Source: Zizania palustris (Eukaryota > Streptophyta > Magnoliopsida > Poales > Poaceae). From it: a DNA stretch of 64,000 nt. The notes below the pieces were generated by a model. The model was not told where the DNA came from. It saw only the letters and a program-made list of their open reading frames with translations, and did not search any database. Positions 1 to 12,003 of the stretch are shown in pieces. The stretch lies in contig JAAALK010000079.1 of assembly GCA_019279435.1 (NCBI GenBank), forward strand, positions 107,923,198-107,987,197. The letters are read 5' to 3'. Position numbers and translations under genes: made by a program. Each line of letters begins with the position of its first letter. Position 1 is the first letter of the stretch.

Positions 1-2572
1 TTGCCTCGGATCGATGACCTGTTCGATCAACTAAAGGGATCCTCGGTGTTTTCCAAGATTGACCTCAGGTCAGGTTATCACCAATTGAGGATTAGGGAAG
101 AGGACATACCCAAGACTGCCTTCACCTCCCGCTATGGACTCTACGAGTATACAGTGATGTCGTTTGGACTCACGAATGCCCCGGCCTTTTTCATGAACAT
201 GATGAACAATGTATTCATGGAGTTCTTGGGTAAGTTCATCATGGTATTCATCGACGATATCCTCGTTTACTCCAAGACCAAGGAAGAACACGAAACCCAC
301 CTCCGTCTGACCCACGGAAAGCTAAGGGAGCAGCAATTGTACGCCAAATACAGCAAGTGCGAATTTTGGTCGTCTGAGGTGAAATTCCTCGGTCATGTTA
401 TATCTGCCGAAGAAATAGCAGTGGACCCAACCATCGTGGAAGCAGTAACCAACTGGCTGCAGCCCACGACCATGACCGAGATCCGGAGCTTTCTCGGATT
501 AGCCGGATACTACCACCGTTCATCGAGAATTTTTCAAAGATCGCCAAACCTATGACCAGGCTGTTGCAGAAGGAAATAAAGTTTGAATGGACCCCCGACT
601 GTGAAGAAAGCTTCCAAACCCTCAAGAAGAAGCTCGTGTCAGCTCCTATTCTAACTCTGCCAGACATCCGGAAAGACTTCCACGTCTACTGTGATGCCTC
701 TCGTCAAGGATTGGGATGCGTCTTAATGCAAGAAGGGAAGGTGATATCCTACACCTCCCGATAGCTAAGGCCGCATGAGCTGAATTACCCAACCCACGAC
801 CTAGAATTAGCAGTTGTGGTTCATGCCTTGAAGATATGGAGACATTACCTTGTGGGGAATCGGTGTGAGGTCTTCACCGACCACAAGAGCCTCAAGTACA
901 TATTCACCCAACCGGACCTGAACCTCAGGCAAAGGAGATGGTTGGAACTGATCAAGGATTACGACTTGGACATCCATTATCATCCAGGCAAGGCCAATGT
1001 GGTGGCAGACCCCCTTAGTTGAAAAGGATACTGCAACGCCATCATGATTCAGGACCAAGCTCCTTTACTTTACAAGGAGATGGAAAGGCTGAATTTAGGG
1101 ATCACCACCTGAACGTACCTCGCTGCCTTGGAGTCTCGGCCTATCTTGATAGACCAGATCTGAGAAAAGCAGAAGGCATACCCAGAAATCTTGGAGATCC
1201 AACAGAACATGCGGAAGGGTAAAGCCCCGGATTTTCTGAGGACGAACATGGTACCATCTGGTTCGGAAACCGGATATGCGTACCCGACCAACCTGAGTTG
1301 AAGACCCTCATCCTTCATGAAGCCCACGATACCCTATACTCCATTCATCCCGGGAGTACCAAAATGTATCAAGACCTGAAGGAAAAATATTGGTGCGTCA
1401 GCATGAAGAGAGAAATAGCTGAGTATGTGGCCAAGTGTGACACATGCCGGTGAGTCAAGGTAGAGCATCAAAAGCCTGCTGGACTATTGCAGCCTCTCAA
1501 AGTCCCTTAGTGGAAGTGGGAAGAGATAGGAATGGATTTCATCACGGGACTGCCCAGAACCCAAGCTGGTCACGATTCCATCTGGGTGATCATCGACCGA
1601 CTCACCAAGGTGGCTCACTTCATCCCGGTCAAGACGACTTACACTGTCGCCAAGTTGGCTGAGTTGTATATGACCCGGATCGTGTGCCTTCACGGAGTTC
1701 CTAAGAAGATTGTATCTGACCGCGGGAGTCAGTTTACCTCTAAGTTTTGGAAGAACCTTCAAGAGGAACTCACCACCCGGCTAAACTTTAGCACCGCCTA
1801 TCATCCATAGACCGATGGTCAAACCGAAAGGGTCAACCAGATATTGGAAGATATGCTTAGAGCTTGCGCTCTAGACTTTGGCGGAATGTGGGACAAGAAC
1901 TTACCCTATGCAGAGTTCTCCTACAACAACAGCTATCAAGCCAGCCTGCAAATGTCCCCATTCGAAGCACTTTATGGGCGCAAGTGCAGAACGCCGCTGC
2001 TCTGGGATCAGACCGGAGAGTCGCAGCTGTTTGGGACAGATATACTAAGAGAAGCTGAAGAGAAGGTTAAGATCATAAGGGATTGGTTAAGGATAGCCCA
2101 GTCCCGACAGAAGAGCTACGCCGATAACCGTCGAAGAGACCTAACCTTTGAGGAGGGCGATTATGTCTATCTCCGAGTCACTACCCTCCGAGGCACTCAA
2201 AGGTTCAACATGAATGGCAAGCTAGTACCCCACTACGTCGGACCTTTTCGGATCCTCCGGCGGCAAGGAGAAGTGGCATATCAACTTGAACTGCCTCCAT
2301 CTTTGGCAGGAGTTCATGATGTGTTCCACGTCTCTCAGCTGAAGAAGTGCCTTCGTGTGCCCGCCGAGCAGGCCGATCTTCAACAGATCAACATCCAAGA
2401 CGACTTGACCAACATCGAGAAACCCATCAAGATCTTGGAAACCAAAGAAAGAGTAACCAGGAGTCTCGTAGTTCGATTCTGCAAGGTTCAGTGGGACAAC
2501 CACCCCACCGAAGAAACTACATGGGAAAAAGAAGACAAACTAAAAGCCCAATACCCCGAGTTATTCGAGTAA
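1..2572 (+). pseudogene. Ty3/gypsy chromovirus pol (RT, RNase H, integrase, chromodomain), 5' truncated by window edge
   Basis: The reading begins inside reverse transcriptase (LRSGYHQLRI near 66-95; active site FIDDIL near 247-264). RNase H follows (YCDAS near 690, FTDHKS near 877). Integrase has HHCC zinc ligands near 1317-1446 and DDE residues near 1534 (MDFITGLP), 1719 (SDRGSQF) and 1828 (TDGQTER). The C-terminus (near 2464-2572, TTWEKED) looks like a chromodomain, which in this lineage directs integration to heterochromatin. The frame is broken by a one-base deletion near 521, a frame change between about 1050 and 1220, and five stops: TAG 762-764, TGA 1020-1022, TGA 1451-1453, TAG 1508-1510 and TAG 1808-1810. 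The last part (1844-2572) is open for 242 codons. Together with the TGTAACACCCC LTR that follows, this fits the Tekay/Del branch; the exact family is not identified. Confidence 0.93.
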
Positions 2573-2602
2573 CGTTCCAATCTCGAGGACGAGATTCTTT
2601 GT

Positions 2603-2616
2603 AAGGGGGATAGGTT
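2603..2616 (+). other. Polypurine tract of the chromovirus
   Basis: A purine-rich run (AAGGGGGATAGG and following bases) lies directly before the LTR start TGTAACACCCC. This is the expected position of the plus-strand priming site, 30 bases after the pol stop. Confidence 0.75.
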
Positions 2617-3337
2617 TGTAACACCCCAAATTTTCAAAGAAATAAAATATTATTTAATTCAATTTCCTGGATTTTATTATTTTGAAAATACCTTTAAATA
2701 CCCCTCTTTACCATTTTGAACTACAACATAGAGTTAATGACCTAACCAGGAGCTGAAAATTTTTGTATAAACTCCGAAGGCCAAGATATATTTTTGAGAA
2801 TTTTTACAAATTTTTATCCACCATAGAATTGCCCCAAATTATTTAACCTATTTTCTGCAATTATTTTAAATCAGTAAACATTTAAAACAGTATTGGGCCT
2901 CCCTCCTCCCTTCTCTCTCTCCCGGTCGGCCCAGCTCGTCACCCTTGCCCGCCTCTGCCTACCAGCCCGACCCCACCTGTCGGCGCCGATCGCCTCCCCT
3001 CGCACGCGCGCCCGACACCACGACCCCACCCGTCAGCCCTCTCCCTCGCCACTCGCGCCCGCTGGCCAGTGGCCCCCGCCTGTCAGTTCCATCGTCAACC
3101 TCGAGTCGCCACCCCCAAATCATGCTGGCCGATGACCCCCGCCTCGGATCCGCCTCGCTGGCCCCTCCCGCATTCAATTGACGCCATTAATCGGTTCCCC
3201 GCGCCCGGCCGACCGTTTCCCCCCGTTAAACCACGCGTTTAAGCCCCCAGGAACACCGCACCGTGCATGGCCGAGCCCTCGCCAGCGAGTTAAGGCCCTC
3301 CCTCGGCTTTCCTTGCATGCGAGCTCCGCCGGTGGCC

Positions 3338-3346
3338 CTATTTAAG
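3338..3346 (+). promoter_or_regulatory. Candidate LTR TATA box
   Basis: CTATTTAAG lies in the GC-rich part of the LTR, upstream of a C-rich leader. Position and sequence suit a Pol II core promoter that would start the genomic transcript. No transcript evidence is available. Confidence 0.5.
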
Positions 3347-5508
3347 CCCCTGGCCTCCACCGTGTTCGACCCCCACGACCATTCATAGCGAGAACGAACA
3401 GAGCGCTCCCCTCTTCGGTTTTTAACACCTCATCGCCGCTCCTACTCCGGTCGCCCCTCGCCATCGCTAGCAACCTCCTCCGCCCTAGCCAACCACACCG
3501 TCGTGACCACAAGGACGTCACTGACCCCGGCCGCCCCTCCGCCATCCACGAACCTCGCCGAAACGCCGTCGCCGACAAGGACCCGAGACCACCTCGCCGT
3601 CTACCCTCGTCGCCGGCCATGCCCCGTCGTCCCCGGACCACCGCAGAGGTACCCTCGTGATCCCTGCAGTATCCTCTTTCCGTTTTAGGCCTTAGCTTCG
3701 ACCTCCATCGCTCGCTGTGGCCTGTGGCCCACTCGCAGTCGCCGGAGAAGACGACCGGCACAGGCTGAGTACGCGTGTCGTGTCGGATTCGATCGCAACC
3801 GTGCGATCGTGATCCAACGGTGACGATTAATTCCCGCGTGTGACTTAATCTGATCCGTTAGATCTCGGCGAAGGGGTACGTTATAATCTCAGCCGTCCGT
3901 TAGTTTTAAAATCTCGCATCGCATCTAAGCCGTTCATCGCGTATCGGTTCAACGTTTTAATCACAGCCGTCCACGTCATTTTAACTCCCCCGCCTCGCCC
4001 GTGACCGCCCGATCACGATCCAACGGTGGATCTTGATCCGGCGCATGTGCACAGTGCGCAGGTGCACGGTGGTCTCGGCTCACCGTGGACCGACGCCTGT
4101 TTTTTGTTTAATTTAAATTCCAGAAATGCTTTTAAGCTACAAAAATTCATATCTGGCACGTTTGAACTCTAAAAATTGTCATTTCAACTCCAGAAATTTT
4201 ATAATTTTATTCTCTACACTTTAGTTCAATAAAAACAGTATGTTACCTTAGACTTTTTCATGTTTATTTAAAAGAGCATTCAAATACCCTTAGGGTAAAA
4301 AATATAAATTTAATTATTTAAATTCCAGTGAAGCTTATATTTATTTATTTCCTGTTAATATGAACAAACCACTAAGTTTTCTATGGACCCTTCATTTTAA
4401 ATTTATTAGAAAACTTAAAAATGAGAATAATCACTTTTAAAACCCTTTTTCAAAGGACAACACTTCATTTTAATTTCTTTTAAAATTGTTTATAAAATGA
4501 ACTTCAGAACCTTAACAACTTGATTTATTTTAAATCAAACCAACTTAGACCTATGTGCTTATTATCGTCGAGGAGCCGGAATATTTCCCGAAAGTTCCTC
4601 CCTAACCTTTCGCTGAACAAGGCAAGTCACCAAACCAATCTTTTGAGCATATTGAACCTATGTTTTATTAAACTATCGCTAAAACACATAGGTTATACAT
4701 GCATTAGTCAAATGAAACCCTTACAATATATTTATTTAGGATCCCCCGACCTTGATGTGCAACCCAAGCCATGCTCTCTAGCCTAAACTCCTTGTTACCA
4801 TATGATAAATGTTATTAGCTAGTGTCCAATGTATTGACACAATTGCTATAGGATTAAAAATGAGTCGTAGCGATTGGTTCTACTATATGATCCCCGTTAT
4901 TCTCATTGGAATTTTGTCGGTGTTGGAGTTGTGGTTGTGAGTGGATGCATGGTGGGTTCCAGGTGCAAGCTAGGGCATTGGTCGGTAGCACCCGGGGCAC
5001 TATAAGGACCGGTCTGAGGGATCCATTGCAATACACTTCCGTACTAACCACAAGTCTAATGGGTAAGTCCTAACAAAGGTATGGAGTGTTCCAAACCGAG
5101 GCCACCATTTGGAGATGGGTCAAGCAGCACCTGCGGGTGGCTTGTACCAATGTGGCGAAAAAGGGGGTGCGACGTTAGCCGGGATGCGGCCCGGCGCGCT
5201 GGCGAAACCTAGAGCGGGTGGTTATCGCTTGGAGCATTTCATGCCGAGGTTTTGGTACGAGTTCCCATGGTATGGGTCATCTCGTTTGGGATGAGTGCGT
5301 GCCTTGTGGGTACAGTAGTACATCTCTGATCAGAGTCTTAAATCTTTTCGAAAAGTCGAGCCCACAGTCAAGGGCGGGTTGCGTGACATCCCACAGTTAG
5401 ATTACTCTGAATATGTATGTGCATGATGGTTTGACATGTAAGGACTGTTGTGCGAGGAGGTAAAACGTACTCCTCGAGTTAGATGATGTTGTTGATGCTC
5501 ATGTTTAC

Positions 5509-5511
5509 TTT
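5509..5511. other. CACTA target-site duplication TTT (left copy)
   Basis: TTT lies directly before CACTACTACAAA and again at 20545-20547 directly after the right end. CACTA elements make 3 bp duplications. The flanking LTR reads continuously when the element is removed. Confidence 0.85.
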
Positions 5512-5700
5512 CACTACTACAAAGCGACACTGTAGCGGCGGGCAAAAACGACCTATAGTGGCGGGCATCCAGTCCGCCACTGCTCTAACGCCACTGCTAT
5601 CGCTGGTTAGCAGTGGCGGTCAGAGCGCCCGCCACCGCTGTGTCAACAGCAGTGGCGGGCGCGCTGACCTCATCTGCCCGCCACTGCTGTGTATAAGCCA
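5512..5700. repeat. CACTA left terminal inverted repeat and subterminal repeats
   Basis: After the 12 bp terminus, the motif GTGGCGGGC or its complement GCCCGCCAC recurs about eight times in both orientations to about 5695. The right end has the same block. Such clusters are bound by the second CACTA protein in En/Spm-type systems. Confidence 0.85.
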
Positions 5701-6009
5701 TTACACAGAATGCTGTGATCCCACAAACCAAAACACAGAAATTATATGCTTCACACAGCCATCCACATACACAGCAGCAAAACATCCACATATCCACATA
5801 CACAGCAGCTAAACATCCACATATCCACGTACACATCCACAACAACAACACATCAACACAACAACCATCCATCTCATCAATTTTCAAAAATTTACAAAGT
5901 TTACATTCTTCCGGTTTATGTTTCACAATAACCATCCATGAACACAATTCATTGTTTCACAAATACATGCTCATGCGGTTTATGTTTTCTTGGAAGGCTA
6001 ACTCATATC
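5701..6009. repeat. CA-rich low-complexity stretch, 3' side of the CACTA protease gene
   Basis: Between about 5745 and 5880 the phrase ACATCCACATA/ACACAGCAGC is repeated irregularly, forming a CA-rich microsatellite. It probably lies in the 3' untranslated part of the minus-strand gene ending at 6010. Open frames here are repeat artefacts. Confidence 0.6.
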
Positions 6010-9000
6010 TTAATTGGTTCGTCTTTTCATTCTTCCGGCCCAATCATACAGAGTTGGATGCTTGGCCACTTCACTCTCAGGATCGAAAAATACTCCAAGC
6101 TCATGAAGAATCTCATGCATCGTGAAGCGGCACATCCTTGATACGATTTCGTACATTTGTGATTCAGAGAGTTGGCTCTTCTGGGCAACGGTTGATGGAC
6201 CTGACGCCTGCATACGTAAAATATAAGTACATACGCTGCAAGTTATATTAGATTAACACAGAAGAAATCAACTTACTTCTTTTGTATCCTCAGATACTGT
6301 CCGCCCAAACATTCCTAAGTTATTGCTCATGAAATCACAAGTATAGTAGCCACAATGCACGGAACCAAGAGATTGTTTGTGACACTTCAAAATAGACAAA
6401 GTTAGAACGATATATAGTTTGGCTTTATCAATTGAATTAACAAATTTAAAAATATAATATTACCGGATAGTTGGTTCTTATAAGCATTTCTTTCAGCCTC
6501 TGTGGATCAGGTGGGCCACCTAACTTTTCCACGTAGTATCTATATGCACTCTGAATAACATTTAATATATCTTGATATTCTTTTTTGGGTTTGTCGAGCA
6601 CATAAACCCTTGAGCTCTTTGGGTATATCAGAAGTGCAATCCAATGATCACTATCGAAATAAGTAATATATGATTATGTTAGTTTCATAATCGATAAAAC
6701 GTGATTAAGTGGATATAGTGGGTATACTTACTTAAAGTTATATGCCCCACTTATCATTTCTCTGTCCTTCCATTGATCCATGCACCGCGCAATATACAAC
6801 GCGGCACAACTCCTTTTGTTCTTCTTAAGTTTGTCTTCGTCTTTATTGAGCATCTTTCTTTGAATTTTTTTCTTACCCGCAGTCCAGTACTTGCTATCGT
6901 TCTGGTTTAGTGTCGGGTTCAGCGCACTTTGGCTTATTAATGACGGGTTTAAGTACACATACAATTTAGACTCGTCACCGCGTGAATTACAACTGCATAT
7001 GTTATAAAACAATAGTCAATATAAGACATTATTTATTTTTGCTTTGTATTGACAAAGTATAAAGTACTTACATGCACCAGAGCATCATGCTTGTGATGTC
7101 GATTCGCTTCAGACGAAACATCCGATGGAAGTCGTCGAAAAATAGTGCAAGCTTAAACTCTGGGCAGTTGAATATTTCTTGTGGAACCTTCAGTTCTATT
7201 TGTGTTACTCCTAACGAAGACGCTTCGAGGTACCAGTCATGAAATGTTTTCATCATCCAAGGCATACAATTAAGTACTCCTTGGGGTAATAATGGTTTGC
7301 CTGGTTCGTATTCGATATAATCCTCGTCTCCGTAGGTCCTCTTAACAACAGAAAGTGAGCCCGCATGCTTTTGTACTAGAGCCTTTATGGGAGCCGCTTC
7401 GGGCATAGAACGTGTTTGCCCCATAGTAGTAAAAAATTTATGCATCTCAGATTTCAGCGCAGAACACTGCCCAGCTTGAATAGTTATCTTGTGGATTGCT
7501 GGCTTTGCGCATGCATCTTGTTTTTCAGGCTCGGCAGCAACTAGCACTGGCACTTTTGTTATGGGCTTGGCCACCGGCACTTGAGGATCAGCCGGAACTG
7601 GCACTTGAGGCTCAGCCGGAACTGGCACTTGAGGCTCAGCCGGAACTAGCACTTGAGGCTCAGCCGGAACTGGCACTTGAGGCTTAGCCGGAACTAGCAC
7701 TAGCATTTGATCTGGCTCTGGCACATTTGTGTTGGGCTCATCAGTGGGCTCAAGCACTGGCACTGGCTTTGTCACTTGAGGATCAGAAGTCACTTTCGAT
7801 TCTATCACTTCTGCCACTTTATTGGGCACTAGCTCTTCCTTTGCCTTTTCCTCTATTTCACGCTCATCAATAGGTGATAAAGATCCTATATTTTGCACAT
7901 CCTGAGATGAAAGATATGTGGGGGATTGTGATGAGACAATAGGTGATTTACTCTGAGAACTTGTCTGCAGTAATTTGATATCTCGGCTCGCCCATAGGAC
8001 AAAGTTATTTAGAGCATCTCCGATTGTCTCAATCCCCTCATCAGGCATAGGAAGATCCAAGGGGTCATTAATAAATCTGTCGTTGGTGATCTCATTGACC
8101 TGAACCTTGGTATAGTCAGCAGGAATATGCCGATTGTGAAATAAATCCCCAGGCATAGCAATGCCTCTTGCAGCCTCTTGGGAATGCCCTTTGCGCCGTA
8201 TCGGTACATGCAGGCTGCATGGTGTGTCCTCTTTAATATAATTTAAAGGAAATTTGTCTTGTACTGAGCCAACACTACTTGGTACGTCGAGTCGTACCTC
8301 TGGCACAATTATTTGTCCCGCTGCAGCCTGCATTATGTTTGGATTCTCGTTAATAAATTCAAAAAAGTGTCGCTCCCACTCTGCACGGCGCTCTGCGGCA
8401 TCGTCTGTGCGTGCTTGACGCTTCTTGTATGTGGCACCCTCCTGTTTCTTGAAAATATTTTTCCAGGGTGTTATAGAAGAGACACCGCGGGTGCGCCCTC
8501 GATGTTCCTCGTTTCCGAGAGCATATGTAAGCTGGTCATTACATCCCTCGGGCTTGAACTTTCCAGTCTTCTCCAACTCAGCGATTTCCTATGCTTTCTG
8601 GAATACTTCACTAGTCCGTGAGTCAGAGAGCATATATTGGCCCTCGGGTGTTTTTTTAGCTCGACCTAGGAGCCATCTTTTAGTGCGCTGATCAGCACCT
8701 GAAAACTATTCAGGTAACCCAGCCGCACGGTCCTCCTCCTCCTTTCTACTCCACTCATCCTCCTTGGCCTTATATCCACCTGGCCCAAGTTTATGGGGGA
8801 ACTTATTCTTCTTATTAAGTTCTTTGAACATGATGCTCTCTTGTTTGGCTTCTTCCGAGCAATGCTGCATTTTGAATTCGTTCCATTCATTTGGCGTTAT
8901 AAAGCCGTAGTCGTTGAGTGGCGACTCATCTTTCTGAAGGTATTGTGTGTTCAGTTTAGTCCTAAATGTACGGAGAGCCTTCCCGATAGTCTTCAATGTG

Positions 9001-9670
9001 GCAGCTTTAGCGTCTTCTAAGCGGTCTTCCGGGAATTTATAATGCGCTTTTATATGCTACCACAATTCGTTCTTTGTAGCTTCACGGACATTCTTCCAAT
9101 TTTTCCAAACTATCTTACATCGCTCCCTGGCGAGACATCCACAGTCGTTACGCCACTTCGCTGTGATTTCTTTTGGCTTCTTTGGAGCCCCATCAACATG
9201 CACTTCTTCAACCTCATAGATAGCTGTATGCAGCTTGTTCTTCTCCCGTTTCCATCTCCTCTTCGCATTTGCAGACGATGTTGTGGCAGCGGGCTCAACA
9301 TCTGTTCGCTCAGTTGACTCAATAGCTGGGACAATAGTTGTTCTTTTCTCGACTTGGAATAATCGACGCTTGCTTCCTCGCTTTGGACGATCCTACGATG
9401 ATAGACAATGTGAGCTTCAGGAATGTAATCCTCGGTTAGAAGCTGCTCTGACTTATTACTAACGTAATAATTACCTCCGCTTGAGCTTCAAGAATGTAAT
9501 CCTCATCGGCGTCTTCTCTCGTTCTCTTCTTCCTAGGCTCCATTGGATGTTCATTCTCCGGAGAGTGGTACGAAGATTCGCTATCGGAGGATCCTTCAGA
9601 TGAACCCTCTTTATTTTTTTGCGGGAGACTCGTAGATGAGCTCCTCGATGGAACGTCCTTCTTCCGCCAT
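6010..9670 (-). pseudogene. CACTA second gene: Transposase_24-like region fused to a Ulp1-type (C48) cysteine protease domain
   Basis: A six-exon model fits: 9670-9475, 9392-7072, 6992-6732, 6650-6464, 6384-6277 and 6207-6010, all with GT/AG sites and matching phases. The N-terminal half has a basic Ptta/En/Spm plant-transposase-type segment (FPHKLGPGGYK, DEWSRKEEED, TPEGQYML). A run of eight-residue VPVPAEPQ-type repeats follows (about 7580-7710). The last exons give SDHW (His), VYVLD (Asp), Gln in KQSLGS and VHCGYY (Cys): the complete C48 catalytic set. The gene is dead as read: stops at 9057-9059, 8706-8708 and 8589-8591, plus one extra base in a 7-base T run (9614-9620). Removing that base restores the phase needed at the first splice. 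The role by family is subterminal DNA binding; the job of the protease is unknown. Confidence 0.8.
7580..7712 (-). repeat. 24 bp coding minisatellite (VPVPAEPQ repeats)
   Basis: About five to six 24 bp units (GGCACTTGAGGCTCAGCCGG core on the plus strand) lie in frame inside exon 2 of the CACTA protease gene. They give a proline-rich, flexible linker between the DNA-binding-like half and the protease half. Confidence 0.85.
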
Positions 9671-9731
9671 AGATAAACTATTCATATCAAGAGGCTAATG
9701 TATCAGAATTTTGGTTATGCAAAAAAGGTTA

Positions 9732-10690
9732 TGCATGAACTTGAGGATTAGTATATAGTAGCCTTAGAAATAATAGCAGTAGTAAACTGATCACAATGTT
9801 GTTTAGGCCTCAACATATTTTGTGTTGCTTTTCAAAATATTCATGGCTGCCATGGAACCGTGAGCACATCCATTCCCTGTCAGCAACACGAGAAAGAAGA
9901 AGTTGTTGACAAGAATGGATGTTTCACACGGCTTGATGACATACATGAGATAACTCAATAACAATTTGCATCATGGGCCTCTAAAAGGAATTGCAGAATC
10001 TAATGTTGGCCTTCAGCCGGATGAACTTGAGGATTAGTATATAGTAGCCTTAGAAATAATAGCAGTAGTAAACTGATCACAGTGTTGTTTAGGCCTCAGC
10101 ATATTTTGTGTAGCTTTTCAAAATGTTCATGGCTGCCATGGAACCGTGTGCACATCCATTCCCTGTCAACAACACGAGAAAGAAGAAGTTGTTGACAGGA
10201 ATGGATGTGTCTCATGGCTTGATGACATAAATGAGATAACTAAATTACTATTTGCATCATAGGCCTCTAAAAGGAATTGCAGAATCTAATGTTGGCCTTC
10301 AGCCGGATAAACTTGAGGATTAGTATATAGTAGCCTTAGAAATAATAGCAGTAGTAAATTGATCACGGTGTTGTTTAGGCCTCAGCATATTTTGTGTAGC
10401 TTTTCAAAATGTTCATGGCTGCCATGGAACCGTGTGCACATCCATTCCCTGTCAGCAACACGAGAAAGAAGAAGTTGTTGACAGGAATGGACGTGTCACA
10501 CGGCTTGATGACATACATGAGATAACTCAATAACAATTTGCATCATAGGCCTCTAAAAGTAATTGTAGAATCTAATGTTGGTCTTCAACCGGATGCATGA
10601 ACTTGAGGATTAGTATATAGTAGCCTTAGAAATAATAGCAGTAGTAAATTGATCACAATGTTGTTGAGGCCTCAGCATATTTTGTTGCCA
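9732..10690. repeat. Tandem array, about 286 bp unit, nearly four copies
   Basis: The phrase TTGAGGATTAGTATATAG recurs at 9741, 10027, 10313 and 10603, so the periods are 286, 286 and 290. The units are nearly identical and each includes CATGGCTGCCATGGAACCGTG. The array lies just upstream of the minus-strand protease gene, in the CACTA interior. A further unit segment follows the palindrome (about 11040-11220). No open frame of coding type is present. Confidence 0.9.
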
Positions 10691-10705
10691 TGGAACATTA
10701 GAGGC

Positions 10706-11063
10706 AAAAACAACACAAAATATGCTGAGGTATCAACAAAACTAAAGAGAGAGAACAACACAATCTCCTAACATGAGAATTAATATAGTGGCTTCGGAAG
10801 TAATAGCTGACTACTGTAGCCAAGAAGAGTTTTCATACATTTCCCACCTTTGACACTGTGATCAGTTTACTACTGTAGCCTCAGAAGTAATAGCAGTAGT
10901 AAACTGATCACAGTGTCAAAGGTGGAAAATGTATGAAAACTCTTCTTGGCTACAGTAGTCAGCTATTACTTCTGAAGCTACTATATTAATCCTCAAGTTA
11001 GGAGATTGCGTTGTTCTCTCTCTCTTGTGTTGTTGAGGCCTCAGCATATTTTGTGTTGTTTTT
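10706..11063. repeat. Large palindrome, 170 bp arms with an 18 bp loop
   Basis: The left arm 10706-10875 and right arm 10894-11063 are inverted copies about a centre at 10884.5, with few mismatches. For example ATCAGTTTACTA at 10861-10872 faces TAGTAAACTGAT at 10897-10908. The outer arm ends carry the 286 bp unit's AACACAAAATATGCTGAGG segment, so the palindrome seems built into the tandem array. A transcript through it would fold into a long hairpin. Confidence 0.88.
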
Positions 11064-11230
11064 CAAATATGTTCATGGCTGCCATGGAACCGTGAGCACA
11101 TCCATTCCCTGTCAGCAACACGAGAAAGAAGAAGTTGTTGACCGGAATGGATGTGTCCCACGGCTTGATGACATACATGAGAGAACTCAATTACTATTTG
11201 CATCATAGGCCTCTAAAAGTTGTTCTAAAA
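11064..11230. repeat. Partial fifth copy of the 286 bp unit
   Basis: Starting in the palindrome's right arm, the sequence continues as the array unit (GTTCATGGCTGCCATGGAACCGTGAGCAC... through GCATCATAGGCCTCTAAAAG). It ends near 11220, where similarity to the unit stops. Confidence 0.8.
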
Positions 11231-12003
11231 AAGTGGTAATGTGGTATGCAATATTTCTCATGGCATAACTTAGATATAGAAGACTTCACTCAAGAATTAG
11301 AGGGGGGGTGAATAGGCGCCTCGACAAAATTCTTTCGAATTAGATGGCCCTTTCAAAACACCCAACGCTCCTCCAAACTTAATCACAGATTTAGCTCCAA
11401 TGAGTCAAATTAAAGACTATAACACAAACTTGCTATTTAATCTTTATGTCTGATCAAGAAATCAGAATTTAAACAAACTTAATTATCTAAACACCTTGCA
11501 ATGAATTCAAGGGGTAATTTCTGCATCAAAATAGAACACATTAAACCAAAATAGAAAAAATAAAATAAAGACAGGCCTAAACTGCATTCCACAATCAACA
11601 TTTTCTATTTTTATTTGTTCACCACCATCGCCCGTGCTTCACACCGCTGCCTGTCGACTGCCCGCCTTCTCCCCTCTGCAAATTTCATCGGTCACCTACA
11701 CTTTCCCCTCTCTAGATCCCGTCAGTCGCCAAACTCTCCCCTCTTCAGATCTAGCCGACCATTCCATACCATTTTATGCAAGTAACCAACCAAACAAGAA
11801 CATGTACCATCCCATACCATTTTATGCATGTAACCAAACAAAATCATGTATCATCCGATACAAACAACCAAATGCCCTACTTGTACCATCTTATTCAGGA
11901 CCATCCCATTCAAGTGAACCATCCCATACATATTCAACTTCATACAAGCAACCAAACACTACCTAAGAGAACATGCATGTTCGTCTGAATCAGGGCATTA
12001 ATT
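11231..12003. other. Unassigned CACTA interior, with a possible small-element remnant
   Basis: I recognise no gene here. At about 11775-11960 there is a degenerate repetition of CATCCCATACC and GTAACCAAACAA phrases that looks like the body of a small non-autonomous element. No clear terminal inverted repeat or target duplication could be fixed. The rest is AT-rich. Confidence 0.4.

Larger units (their letters stand above)
2617..5511 (+). repeat. Chromovirus 3' LTR, first part (interrupted by CACTA)
   Basis: The LTR starts TGTAACACCCC after the polypurine tract. It continues to the CACTA insertion at 5512 and resumes at 20548, ending ...GCGCCACA at 20947, so the rejoined LTR is about 3.3 kb with TG...CA ends. 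It holds an AT-rich start, a GC-rich block (about 2890-3780) and a second AT-rich half (4100-4800). Open frames in the GC-rich block are base-composition artefacts. I see no gene in it. Confidence 0.88.

Noticed and set aside
2893..3760. Several overlapping open frames (60-139 codons) in GC-rich sequence
   Set aside because: They overlap on both strands, have low-complexity Pro/Arg/Ser composition and lie inside the chromovirus LTR. Base composition explains them.
4520..5400. Short plus-strand frames of 60-88 codons
   Set aside because: Isolated, unconserved and inside the chromovirus LTR.
7496..7687. Leu/Ala/Glu-rich plus-strand open frame
   Set aside because: Antisense shadow of the 24 bp VPVPAEPQ coding repeat on the minus strand.
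9732..10690. Regular repeats considered as a CRISPR array
   Set aside because: The units are 286 bp direct tandem copies without unique spacers, in plant transposon DNA.
11290..11330. AGAGGGGGGGTGAATAGGCG phrase as a recognisable element end
   Set aside because: The phrase is familiar from grass repeats, but no matching second end or target duplication was found, so no boundary can be claimed.
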